From the NCBI RefSeq assembly GCF_040545875.1, contig NZ_JBEPMR010000011.1: a stretch of 64,000 nt of DNA. One strand, written 5' to 3'. The notes beneath the pieces were generated by a model. The model was not told the origin of the DNA and did not search any database. It saw only the letters and a program-made list of their open reading frames with translations. Below are positions 56,800-64,000 of this stretch, in pieces. The stretch is from Faecalicatena_A orotica (GTDB lineage Bacteria > Bacillota > Clostridia > Lachnospirales > Lachnospiraceae). Each line of letters opens with the position of its first letter. The stretch's first letter is position 1. A program made the position numbers and the translations under genes.

Positions 56800-57279
56800 T
56801 TATTTTTCCTCCTTCTTCAGTTCTTTAAACTCTTTTATAAATCGGATCAAACGTTCTGCTGCGTATACTACCATGAGAACACCACAGACCGGTACCCCGA
56901 TGTAATAGAACTGCATCGGAATTCCCAGTGCAGGTGAAACCTGTCCGGCTGCATTCATGCTGACCATAATCCCGCCTGCAGTCATAACGAATACGCTGAG
57001 GAAGAGAACAAGAATCTCGATAAAAATCTTATCTTTTAAAGTACCCTTTTTTGTAAATGTATCCGTAATAAATGTCACGGCAATATGCTGTTGTTTGCCA
57101 TATGCATATGGAACACCGACCATTGTCATCCAGATCAGTGCATAGCGGACTAATTCTTCTGTCCAGTCACTTGGGTTCTGTAAAATAAATCGTGTTACGA
57201 TCTGCCATATGCAGCCTGCGACCATTACCACTACCAGAATTGCAAGGACATATTCTAATATTTTATTCAGTATCTTCAT
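56800..57279 (-). CDS. dctQ: TRAP transporter small permease DctQ
   Basis: 159 residues, four spans (YVLAILVVVMVAGCIWQIVTRF; LVRYALIWMTMVGVPYAYG; FIEILVLFLSVFVMTAGGIMV; YYIGVPVCGVLMVVYAAERLI). The W-T-E-E-L-V-R-Y segment is typical of DctQ. Between dctP (11-nt gap) and dctM. Confidence 0.9.
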   Translation of the reverse strand: MKILNKILEYVLAILVVVMVAGCIWQIVTRFILQNPSDWTEELVRYALIWMTMVGVPYAYGKQQHIAVTFITDTFTKKGTLKDKIFIEILVLFLSVFVMTAGGIMVSMNAAGQVSPALGIPMQFYYIGVPVCGVLMVVYAAERLIRFIKEFKELKKEEK

Positions 57280-57290
57280 TTGCTATCCTC

Positions 57291-58313
57291 CTACTCTGCA
57301 TACTGTTCGATATCGTCGTACAGCGCCTTATAATCATCACCTTTTTCACAGAACTCATCATGAATCGGTGAAACAGCTTCGATAAATGCTGTTTTATCAA
57401 TGTCTCTGTAAATGGTAACGCCGTGTTCTTCTGCTTCTGCAATTGCTTCATCCATCATTCTGTTATACATGGTTTTGAAATTATCATTTGTCTCGCCCAG
57501 ACATTTCACAAGATATTCCTGCTGCTCTGCTGAAAGGCTGTTCCATTTCTTTGTACTGATTATATAAATGTCTGGAGAATACTGGTGTTCTGTATATGTA
57601 TAGGATTTTACAATATCCTGATGACCGTCAACCGTCAGAACAAGTTCTGTGTTCTCTGCTCCGTCTACCACCCCCTGCTGCAGGGCGGAATATGTCTCGC
57701 TCCCTGCCATCGGTACTGCGGACCCGCCCATGTACTTAATCATTTCCATAGAGGTGGAACTGGGCATGGAACGAATTTTCTTCGATTTTAACACGGAGGG
57801 ATCTGTAACTGCTTTGTTCTCCTTTAAGTAAAAGTTTCTGGAACCATTTGCATAATATCCGATGGCAATATAGCCCTCATTTGCTGTTGACCGGAAGAGT
57901 TCCTGTACAGCTTCGCTCTTCTCCATCGCCTCATAGTAATGTTCCTGACTTGTGAACAGATACGGTACTGCGAAAATCGAATATTTGTCCTCAAACTGCC
58001 CTAACGTATTTGAACTTACTTTTGCCATGTCCAGGATACCCGCCTGAACCATCTCGATTTCTTCTTTTTCTGAACCGAGTACTCCACTCGGATAAATGTC
58101 AATTTCGAGATTCTTTGATGCATCTTCTGCAACAAACTCTGAAAACTTTGCAATTGAATCTGCAATTTCTGAACCATCTGCCTGATTATGTGCCATACGG
58201 ATGTTAATTTTGTCTGTGCTGTTTTCGCTCAGAACCATACCAAAGGTTATGACTACTGCGGCCAGGCCTATGGCCGAAACCGCAATGCCTATTTTTTTCT
58301 TTAAGCTTCCCAT
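57291..58313 (-). CDS. dctP: TRAP transporter substrate-binding protein DctP
   Basis: 340 residues. N-terminal signal/anchor (KKKIGIAVSAIGLAAVVITFGMVL), then a periplasmic-type binding fold: MAHNQADGSEIADSIAKFSEFV near 40, DIYPSGVLGSEKEEIEMVQAG near 73 and KIRSMPSSTSMEMIKYMGGSAVPM near 190, whose Arg binds the substrate carboxylate. Binds acidic sugars in related loci; ligand not proven. Confidence 0.92.
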   Translation of the reverse strand: MGSLKKKIGIAVSAIGLAAVVITFGMVLSENSTDKINIRMAHNQADGSEIADSIAKFSEFVAEDASKNLEIDIYPSGVLGSEKEEIEMVQAGILDMAKVSSNTLGQFEDKYSIFAVPYLFTSQEHYYEAMEKSEAVQELFRSTANEGYIAIGYYANGSRNFYLKENKAVTDPSVLKSKKIRSMPSSTSMEMIKYMGGSAVPMAGSETYSALQQGVVDGAENTELVLTVDGHQDIVKSYTYTEHQYSPDIYIISTKKWNSLSAEQQEYLVKCLGETNDNFKTMYNRMMDEAIAEAEEHGVTIYRDIDKTAFIEAVSPIHDEFCEKGDDYKALYDDIEQYAE

Positions 58314-58488
58314 TTTTACTCCTTCTCCTAAAAAACATCATATCGATTACGGCGCCTATAATCGAATACATAATATATTGTAACTGTTGTTATTCTAGCA
58401 TATGGTTATGACAATTTTCTTATCTATATTGCACTTATTTCATTTTTTCCAAAGTATATTGCTCTATCTTTTTATAAATTTCATCCGC

Positions 58489-59346
58489 TTATCCAATCGT
58501 AACCGTCTCTCCGCCCGGAATGTGATATTCTTTTTTATCTATCAGCATCCACACATCCAGCACACCCGGATTGAAGATATAATCGCCGGACGCACTGTAA
58601 ACCAGCCTCTGGGCCGCCATTACATACCTGTATATTTCTTCGTTCGTGGCATACCAGATTTCGTCATGCCCGCCTGCCTGTTTTAGAAACTCCTCCATAT
58701 CCTTCCACTGGTCAAATGCATCGAATTCATAAGTATGTCCCCATACATAAAAAAGCTGGGGCTGCCTGTACATTTCGTTATCAACAGGTTCTAAGAATTT
58801 TTCCCATAAAGAGTATAGTGTATTTTCTGTGTGATGAATAGTTGGATGCCATTCCAGAAAATCCTCCGGCAGATGAAAGCTAAAGTGCTGCTTTGTTGTT
58901 CTGGAATAGGTGATACCACACACCTTCGCTGCGTTTTTCACCTTATCATTGTAGGTTCCGAACGGATATGCCATTCCAGTAACCGGTTTTTTTGCAATTT
59001 CCTCCAGTTCCCTGCGGCACGCTGCGATTTCATATGCAATCATTCCTTCCGGAACACGCGGCAGATCAGGATGCGTCATTGTATGTACTGCAATCTCATG
59101 CCCTTTGTACAGCTCTGCTATCTCGCATTTATCCATCTTGTAATGGCTGACTTCGATTCCGGGCTGGCTTAACCAGTCTTTGTTTCCCATCAGTCCGGGA
59201 TTCAGATTGAATGTACCTTTGAGATGATAACGGTTTAGCATCTCCACGAATCTCCGGTCCTGCGTGATTCCATCATCGTAACTAAAAGTCAAAGCTTTCT
59301 TTCTTCCCTTCGGAAAGAGTGGTATGTCCTGTCTTAATTTTAACAT
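58489..59346 (-). CDS. Polysaccharide deacetylase family protein (NodB-like)
   Basis: 285 residues. LTFSYDDGITQDRRFVEML near 20 (catalytic Asp-Asp), metal His pair AVHTMTHPDLPRVPEG near 90, and AYPFGTYNDKVKNAAK near 125. No signal peptide, so it is cytoplasmic, unlike most peptidoglycan deacetylases. Placed after a TIM-barrel isomerase (7-nt overlap) in the uronate locus, it may deacetylate imported pectic or glycosaminoglycan fragments; inferred. Confidence 0.85.
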   Translation of the reverse strand: MLKLRQDIPLFPKGRKKALTFSYDDGITQDRRFVEMLNRYHLKGTFNLNPGLMGNKDWLSQPGIEVSHYKMDKCEIAELYKGHEIAVHTMTHPDLPRVPEGMIAYEIAACRRELEEIAKKPVTGMAYPFGTYNDKVKNAAKVCGITYSRTTKQHFSFHLPEDFLEWHPTIHHTENTLYSLWEKFLEPVDNEMYRQPQLFYVWGHTYEFDAFDQWKDMEEFLKQAGGHDEIWYATNEEIYRYVMAAQRLVYSASGDYIFNPGVLDVWMLIDKKEYHIPGGETVTIG

Positions 59347-60158
59347 AGAACCTCCTTCATAAACATGATGTCATGCTGTGCGGTCTGAGGATTCATTTCC
59401 TCACGAAGCAGATACATATCCGGCGCATTTTCACGAAGCCATTTAGATATTGTGTCATACTGAATACAGCCTTCCCCCAGCAGTGTTGGCTGATATTCCT
59501 TGTTTTCCCCAAACATAAAATCTTTGATATGCATGGCTTCTATATATTTGCCGATCTGCGACAGCCACCCGGTCCAGTACTTCTCCTGATCTGTGGTATC
59601 GGGAAACTCCAGCAAATTAGAAGCATCGAAAATCACACGCAAGTGCGCTTCGTCATTCACTTTCTCCAGTACCTTGGTCAGCGCCTCCAGATTTTCGAGC
59701 GGGTGCCAGTATACCGGCTCAATCGCAAGCTTTACATCCAGCCTGACTGCCTCTTCCACTGCACGCTGCACACTGTCCAGCATATACGGATACCAGATTT
59801 TTTTTTGCTCTGCATCCAGATGCGGATACGCAGTCTCTGTGCCGACTACATTCGCTCCTGCCTCTTTGCTGTAGGCCAGACATTGCTTTAACGTTGTGAG
59901 TGCATAAGCACGAATCTCCTCGTCAGGATTACCCAGATCCATATAGCAGCCAAATACCGGAATCTCCACTTTCTGTGCTTCAAATGCCCGTCTGATCCGT
60001 TCCAGATGAGCAAGTGTGATATCTTCATAGCTGTCGATTCCCGTAAATGCCTTCGGAAGCGCAAGCTGCGCCGCATCATATCCCTCCTCATGAAGGACAC
60101 GCGCCAAATCTTCTATATTCATTTTCCCATAATCGTGTGCTCGTACACCAATTTTCAT
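59340..60158 (-). CDS. Sugar phosphate isomerase/epimerase-type TIM-barrel protein
   Basis: 272 residues of the AP-endonuclease-2/xylose-isomerase-like superfamily: MKIGVRAHDYGKMNIEDLARVLHEEGYDAAQLALPKAF at the start, GTETAYP near 105, KLAIEPVYWHPLENL near 145 (metal Glu), RVIFDASNLLEF near 178, HIKDFMFGENKEYQPTLLGEG near 220 and LREEMNPQTAQHDI near 255. Likely isomerises or epimerises a sugar in this locus; substrate unknown. Confidence 0.82.
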   Translation of the reverse strand: MKIGVRAHDYGKMNIEDLARVLHEEGYDAAQLALPKAFTGIDSYEDITLAHLERIRRAFEAQKVEIPVFGCYMDLGNPDEEIRAYALTTLKQCLAYSKEAGANVVGTETAYPHLDAEQKKIWYPYMLDSVQRAVEEAVRLDVKLAIEPVYWHPLENLEALTKVLEKVNDEAHLRVIFDASNLLEFPDTTDQEKYWTGWLSQIGKYIEAMHIKDFMFGENKEYQPTLLGEGCIQYDTISKWLRENAPDMYLLREEMNPQTAQHDIMFMKEVLC

Positions 60159-60196
60159 ATTCTGATCTCCTTTTTTAAGACAAAGTTCCTTCTACA

Positions 60197-60240
60197 AAGA
60201 AAAAAGACAAAGTACACGCCCCTTTGTCTTCTTTTCTTGT
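60197..60240 (-). terminator. Terminator after the RpiB-family isomerase gene
   Basis: On the minus strand AAGACAAAG and CTTTGTCTT pair (about 60230-60203) and are followed by TTTT, ending the kduI-rpiB-like unit. Confidence 0.7.
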
Positions 60241-60245
60241 CTTTA

Positions 60246-60884
60246 CTAAGCTAAAATTTCTTTTACAACTACCGCAATTTCTTCATCCTGACAATTTGCA
60301 AAGAAGTATTCCCTGAATTTCGCGCCGGATAATGCTCCTTTGACCAGCTCCTGATCCAGTTCCCTCAGGATATCAGTCAGTTTTCTGTAAGTAACCGTCT
60401 TGACTTCATCCAGAATCCGTTTATTTCTCTGTTCCGGAACAACGCGGTCTTTCGGATAACCTTTTCCGCCTTCTTCCACATATAATTTCTCGAAAATATA
60501 TTCCAGATTGAGCTCTCCGCCCCAGCCGAATCCTTTTGCAAATGGAAGTGCAATTGCGTTTCCATCGTTGATCTGTGCAAATGTATACGCATCTAACGCG
60601 TCCTCCACATGCCCGCAGATAACGCCCGGAAAGGAGTTGCACGCAAGCATCGCCCCCTCTCCGGTACCGCATCCTGTAATGACATAGTCTGCCGCTTTTG
60701 AATTCAGCAGAACTGCCGCCAATATACCGATCTGTACATAGGTAAGCTGTGCCTCATCCTCCGCCGTAAACATGCCATAGTTAAACACTTCATGTCCCAT
60801 TGGCTCCACGACTTTTCTCAAAGAGCTGCAAATGATTTCATTTTTTGCCGCCTGACTGTTTTCGTTAATTAAAGCGATCTTCAT
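60246..60884 (-). CDS. RpiB/LacA/LacB-family isomerase, DhuI-like
   Basis: 212 residues. RpiB/LacA/LacB fold: MKIALINENSQAAKNEIICSSLRKVVEPMGHEVFNYGMFTAEDE at 1-44 and VITGCGTGEGAMLACNSFPGVICGHVEDALDAYTFAQINDGNAIALP near 70-115, longer than housekeeping RpiB (~150 residues). The known relative of this length in uronate loci is DhuI, which isomerises 4-deoxy-5-keto-uronate in streptococci. Lies 15 nt after kduI, so it may duplicate KduI activity. Galactose-6-phosphate or ribose-5-phosphate isomerase are alternatives. Confidence 0.8.
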   Translation of the reverse strand: MKIALINENSQAAKNEIICSSLRKVVEPMGHEVFNYGMFTAEDEAQLTYVQIGILAAVLLNSKAADYVITGCGTGEGAMLACNSFPGVICGHVEDALDAYTFAQINDGNAIALPFAKGFGWGGELNLEYIFEKLYVEEGGKGYPKDRVVPEQRNKRILDEVKTVTYRKLTDILRELDQELVKGALSGAKFREYFFANCQDEEIAVVVKEILA

Positions 60885-60899
60885 CTTATTTCTCCTCCA

Positions 60900-61763
60900 T
60901 TATAATAAGTCCTGATTTGGGATATGGTCCATATCATCGAAATCCTGATTCTCTCCGACCATTCCCCAAATAAATGTGTAGTTTCTGGATCCGCTGCCGG
61001 AATGGATCGACCAGCTTGGCGAGATGACAGCCTGCTCATTACGGACAACGATGTGTCTTGTCTGCGTGGCTTCTCCCATGTAATGCATCACAAATGCGTC
61101 TTCCGGAAGATCAAAGTAAAGATACACTTCCATTCTCCGGTCATGTGTGTGGCACGGCATCGTATTCCATACGCTTCCCGGCTCAAGATGCGTCATGCCC
61201 ATCTCCAGCTGGCAGCTTTCTACCTGCCCCGGGAGAATGTATTTGCAAATAACGCGGTGGTTGGAGTCTTCCAATGTTCCAAGCTCCACTTTGTTCTCTT
61301 CTTTTACAATGACAACACCCTCTTTTGGAGTTCCTTCCTGCTTGATTACGACTGTCGGATAGCTTGTGTGTGCCGGAGCGCTGTTCAAATAAAATTTTGC
61401 CGGATTCTCTGCATCGTCACTTGCAAATGTGATATCCCTGGCGCCTTTCCCGATGTACATCCCCTCTCTGGATCCCACCTTATGCACGCTGCCGTCTACG
61501 GTAACCGTTCCGTCCCCGCCGATATTGATAATCCCCATCTCACGCCTCTCGAGGAAATATTCCGCACGGAGTTCATCCCCGGCTGTTAATTTTAAGCTAT
61601 GTGCCACTGGCATTGCCCCGCCTGTGATAATACGGTCAATATGACTGTATACTAATTTAATATCGTCCGGGAAAAAAATCTGTGGAATTAAAAATTCCTC
61701 TCTTAATCTCTCTGTTGTATAATGTTTTACGTCTCTTGGCGATGCTGCGGTTCTAAGTTCCAT
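60900..61763 (-). CDS. kduI: 5-dehydro-4-deoxy-D-glucuronate isomerase KduI
   Basis: 287 residues, near the family length of ~278. N-terminal HYTTERLREEFLIPQIFFPDDIKLVYSHIDRIITGGAMPV, and metal ligands in MPCHTHDRRMEVYLYF near 205 (two His and Glu) plus SWSIHSGSGSRNYTFIWGM near 255 (His). Converts 4-deoxy-5-keto-uronate to 2,5-diketo-3-deoxygluconate. First gene of a two-gene unit with the RpiB-family isomerase. AAAGGAG precedes the ATG. Confidence 0.95.
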   Translation of the reverse strand: MELRTAASPRDVKHYTTERLREEFLIPQIFFPDDIKLVYSHIDRIITGGAMPVAHSLKLTAGDELRAEYFLERREMGIINIGGDGTVTVDGSVHKVGSREGMYIGKGARDITFASDDAENPAKFYLNSAPAHTSYPTVVIKQEGTPKEGVVIVKEENKVELGTLEDSNHRVICKYILPGQVESCQLEMGMTHLEPGSVWNTMPCHTHDRRMEVYLYFDLPEDAFVMHYMGEATQTRHIVVRNEQAVISPSWSIHSGSGSRNYTFIWGMVGENQDFDDMDHIPNQDLL

Positions 61764-61985
61764 TGCTTTTATCTCCTTTTTTATTTTTACATTCTATAAG
61801 TTCTTCTAAGTTTTTACATTGTAAATCATACCATAACAAGGTGCAAATTTTCTTACTAAAATTGCCTATTTTATATGTTTTTATAAGAATATTGCACTTT
61901 ATACTATTACCAATAGAAAAACCTCTCCGCCTGCTGCAGAGAGGTTTTTCTTTACATTATATTCCCACATGGCATTAGGGATTTA
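61764..61985. other. kduI-kdgK intergenic region with terminator
   Basis: 222 bp. Near 61915-61954 AGAAAAACCTCTC pairs with GAGAGGTTTTTCT, giving a terminator that separates kdgK transcription from kduI. The rest is A/T-rich and must hold the kduI promoter; no clear operator was recognised. Confidence 0.6.
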
Positions 61986-63011
61986 TTATCTTTGGACACG
62001 TCCGGAAGCATCGCCTCCGGCAAGTTTTAACACTTCGTCCATTGATACCATATTGAAATCTCCTTCGACAGAGTGCTTCAAACATGAAGCCGCTACTGCG
62101 AATTCGATGGCTGCCTGTGAATCATATCCGTTAAGGGAGGCACAGATAAGTCCACCGCCGAAACTATCGCCGCCGCCAACACGGTCAACGATATGCATTT
62201 TATATTTTTTGCTAAAGAAATAATCAGATCCATCATATAACATTGCAGACCAGTTGTTATCATTTGCTGATATAGATTCACGAAGTGTAATCGCTACTTT
62301 CTTGAAACCGAATCTGTCAGCAAGCTGTTTTGCAACGTCTTTATAACCTTCGTGGTTTACAGTTCCTGTTGTGACATCTGTGTCAGCCGCCTTGATGCCA
62401 AATACATCGGAAGCATCTTCTTCATTCGCGATACAAACATCCACATATTGACATAAACCGCCCATTACCTGGCCTGCCTTTTCTTTGCTCCAGAGCTTGT
62501 TGCGGTAGTTCAGGTCACAGGATACTGTAACTCCCATCTCATTGGCAGCTTTACAAGCTTCGAGGCAGATTGCCGCAACCTCATCGTTGAGCGCCGGTGT
62601 AATTCCTGTAAAATGGAACCACTCTGCCCCGTCAAAGATTTCCTTCCAGTTAAAATCAGATGCGGAAGCTGTACAGATTGAAGATCCCGCTCTGTCATAA
62701 ATAACCTTGGAAGGTCTCTGGGAAGCACCTTTTTCGAGGAAATAAATACCGATGCGATCGCCGCCTCTTGCAATATAAGAGGTGTCCACCCCATATTTTC
62801 TAAGTGAATTTACAGCCGCCTGTCCAATCTCATGTGCCGGAAGCCTGGTGACAAATTTTGCATCAAAACCGTAATTTGCGAGTGAAACTGCAACGTTAGC
62901 TTCTCCGCCGCCATATGTTGCGCCAAATGTGTCCGCCTGAACAAACCGGTAATATCCCTCCGGTGCAAGTCTTAACATGATTTCTCCAAATGTGATTACT
63001 TTCTTTGACAT
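61986..63011 (-). CDS. kdgK: 2-keto-3-deoxygluconate kinase KdgK (PfkB family)
   Basis: 341 residues, ribokinase-like. N-terminal FGEIMLRLAPEGYYRFVQADTFGATYGGGEANVAVSLANYG and the C-terminal ATP/anion-hole motif VDRVGGGDSFGGGLICASLNG near 270-290 with the catalytic Asp. Phosphorylates KDG to KDPG. Upstream of it, 84 nt away, lies eda on the same strand, so both act in sequence. Confidence 0.92.
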   Translation of the reverse strand: MSKKVITFGEIMLRLAPEGYYRFVQADTFGATYGGGEANVAVSLANYGFDAKFVTRLPAHEIGQAAVNSLRKYGVDTSYIARGGDRIGIYFLEKGASQRPSKVIYDRAGSSICTASASDFNWKEIFDGAEWFHFTGITPALNDEVAAICLEACKAANEMGVTVSCDLNYRNKLWSKEKAGQVMGGLCQYVDVCIANEEDASDVFGIKAADTDVTTGTVNHEGYKDVAKQLADRFGFKKVAITLRESISANDNNWSAMLYDGSDYFFSKKYKMHIVDRVGGGDSFGGGLICASLNGYDSQAAIEFAVAASCLKHSVEGDFNMVSMDEVLKLAGGDASGRVQR

Positions 63012-63032
63012 TCTACTAATCTCCTTATAATT

Positions 63033-63074
63033 AATATTAGTAACTGTTCAGGACCATGAACAGTCACTAATATT
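63033..63074. repeat. Long palindrome, GTAACTGTTCA family, between eda and kdgK
   Basis: AATATTAGTAACTGTTCA (63033-63050), loop GGACCA, TGAACAGTCACTAATATT (63057-63074): 18-nt arms with one mismatch. Core and loop are identical to 39075-39102. Confidence 0.75.
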
Positions 63075-63095
63075 CTTGCTATTTTATATACCTGA

Positions 63096-63734
63096 TTAAA
63101 CTCTTGCTGCTTTTACTATTTCTGCCGCCTCTTTGCACAGTTCTGTAATCTTGTCAAACTCGCCAGCTTCAATCATATCGCCCTTCACCATCCAGCTCCC
63201 GCCGCATGCAAGAATCTTGTCACACTTCAGGTAATCTACAACATTTTTTGCACTGATTCCACCAGTAGGCATCACCTTCAGCTTCGTGTAAGCCGCGCAC
63301 ATTGCCTTGATCATCGAAAGTCCGCCTGACGGTTCAGCCGGAAAGAATTTTACAACGTCCAGCCCAAGTTCCAGAGCTTTCTCAATCTCGCTCGGCGTTA
63401 CAACACCCGGGCACACCGGAATCCCCTTTTCCTGACAGTAAGTAACAGTCTTCGGATTCAGTCCGGGACTGACGATAAATTTTGCTCCGGCTGCTACTGC
63501 ACGGTCGACCTGTTCTGTTGTAAGAACTGTTCCGGCTCCAACCAGCAGATCCGGATATGCTTCTGACATCAGACGAATGGATTCCTCTGCTGCATCTGTA
63601 CGGAATGTAACCTCTGCACACGGAAGTCCTCCTTCGATTAGCGCTTTTCCAAGCGGCAGAGCGTCCTTTGCATCATTCAATACAACAACCGGAATGATTC
63701 CGATTTCACCAAATTGCTCTAAAATTGCGTTCAT
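63096..63734 (-). CDS. eda: KDPG/KHG aldolase Eda
   Basis: 212 residues, small TIM barrel. GIIPVVVLNDAKDALPLGKALIEGGLPCAEVTFRT near 12-47 (catalytic Glu), VGAGTVLTTEQVDRAVAAGAKFIVSPGL near 60-88 and Schiff-base Lys in DVVKFFPAEPSGG near 127. Cleaves KDPG to pyruvate and glyceraldehyde-3-phosphate, the last step of the uronate route. GGAGGAGATCAT precedes the ATG. First gene of the eda-kdgK unit. Confidence 0.94.
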   Translation of the reverse strand: MNAILEQFGEIGIIPVVVLNDAKDALPLGKALIEGGLPCAEVTFRTDAAEESIRLMSEAYPDLLVGAGTVLTTEQVDRAVAAGAKFIVSPGLNPKTVTYCQEKGIPVCPGVVTPSEIEKALELGLDVVKFFPAEPSGGLSMIKAMCAAYTKLKVMPTGGISAKNVVDYLKCDKILACGGSWMVKGDMIEAGEFDKITELCKEAAEIVKAARV

Positions 63735-63776
63735 ATGATCTCCTCCAATGAAATAAATAATTGCATCTCGTATTTT

Positions 63777-63852
63777 GTTCCGTATTGTGAAACTATGTTT
63801 TGTAATATGGAACTGTTGACTTTTATTATACTCATTTATATAATAAAGTCAA
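63777..63852 (-). promoter_or_regulatory. eda-kdgK promoter with KdgR/IclR-like operator
   Basis: Minus-strand promoter TTGACT (63852-63847), 16-nt spacer, TATAAT (63830-63825). Directly downstream lies an inverted repeat, GTTCCGTATTGTGAAAC (63777-63793), TAT, GTTTTGTAATATGGAAC (63797-63813), 13 of 17 positions complementary, with a GAAAC-TAT-GTTTT core like KdgR boxes. Repression by an IclR-family regulator is inferred. Confidence 0.65.
63816..63844 (+). promoter_or_regulatory. Opposing plus-strand promoter overlapping the eda promoter
   Basis: TTGACT (63816-63821), 17-nt spacer, TATAAT (63839-63844). The sequence 63816-63852 is nearly an inverted repeat, so promoters face each other. Confidence 0.5.
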
Positions 63853-63925
63853 TACATTTTTTCGTATTTCTTTATTCCCGCGAGAAAGAAGGTTACTGTT
63901 CACCCCCAATGTCAGTTAGTTAAGG

Positions 63926-64000
63926 ATGGGTCTGGGCAGACCTAAACTTACGATTCCCTATAATCAGGAGAAGATGGGTGATATAAGCTGGTCATCAGAT
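63926..64000 (+). CDS. Possible start of an unidentified gene running off the right edge
   Basis: ATG 63926 opens a frame, MGLGRPKLTIPYNQEKMGDI, that stays open to the window end (25 codons), about 75 nt after the plus-strand promoter. The ribosome site is weak (TTAAGG adjacent). I do not recognise the protein. It could be a chance frame. Confidence 0.25.
   Translation, partial: MGLGRPKLTIPYNQEKMGDISWSSD

Overview
The window is one strand-biased stretch of a Gram-positive gut-type Firmicute chromosome, most likely family Lachnospiraceae. This is inferred from gene order and protein families: a streptococcal/clostridial-type fab-acc operon with FabK and a FabT-like MarR regulator, a DUF6465 protein, an Rpn/PD-(D/E)XK 'transposase' with a glutamine-rich coiled coil, AGGAGG-type ribosome binding sites and moderate GC. 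Most genes lie on the minus strand. No phage, complete insertion sequence, CRISPR array or rRNA was seen.

Layout. 1-3.9 kb: selenium/selenocysteine operon yedF-selD-selA-selB (selB runs off the left edge); selD itself contains an in-frame UGA followed by a bacterial SECIS hairpin. 4.1-8.8 kb: a lone methyltransferase, then a run of small enzymes (HD phosphohydrolase, Sir2 deacylase, nitroreductase, WYL regulator, isochorismatase-like hydrolase). 9-20.7 kb: a DUF6465 protein and the complete type II fatty-acid operon fabH-acpP-fabK-fabD-fabG-fabF-accB-fabZ-accC-accDA(fused)-flavin oxidoreductase-fabT, with a strong promoter overlapped by a FabT-like palindrome. 20.8-21.2 kb: tRNA-Leu(CAG) and a possible small RNA. 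21.3-26.5 kb: nitrilase-family hydrolase, NCS1 permease and PucR regulator, divergent from an MtaA-like methyltransferase. 26.6-32.2 kb: DnaJ-like and zinc-ribbon proteins and a Gld-type ABC transporter operon. 32.3-40.7 kb: SGNH hydrolase, SbcCD, an ABC-class ATPase and an ABC-F protein. 40.8-48.1 kb: a divergent peptidase/amidohydrolase locus built around an RpiR regulator. 48.1-51.0 kb: csoR-copA copper operon with a CopZ-like domain fused in frame. 51.3-52.5 kb: Rpn-family nuclease with a probable N-terminal frameshift. 52.5-63.9 kb: an unsaturated-uronate utilisation locus.

How the genes work together. The uronate locus forms a nearly complete route: TRAP transporter (dctPQM), GH88/105 hydrolase releasing unsaturated uronate, isomerisation by KduI and/or an RpiB-family DhuI-like isomerase, reduction by KduD, phosphorylation by KdgK and cleavage by Eda to pyruvate and glyceraldehyde-3-phosphate. 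The fab-acc operon supplies all acyl-chain initiation and elongation enzymes except a separate FabA/FabM-type isomerase. The copper operon pairs sensor, exporter and chaperone.

Special sequence features: SECIS-directed Sec in SelD; promoter-embedded operators for FabT, CsoR, RpiR and a KdgR/IclR-like factor; two families of short palindromic intergenic repeats; and face-to-face promoters at the right end.
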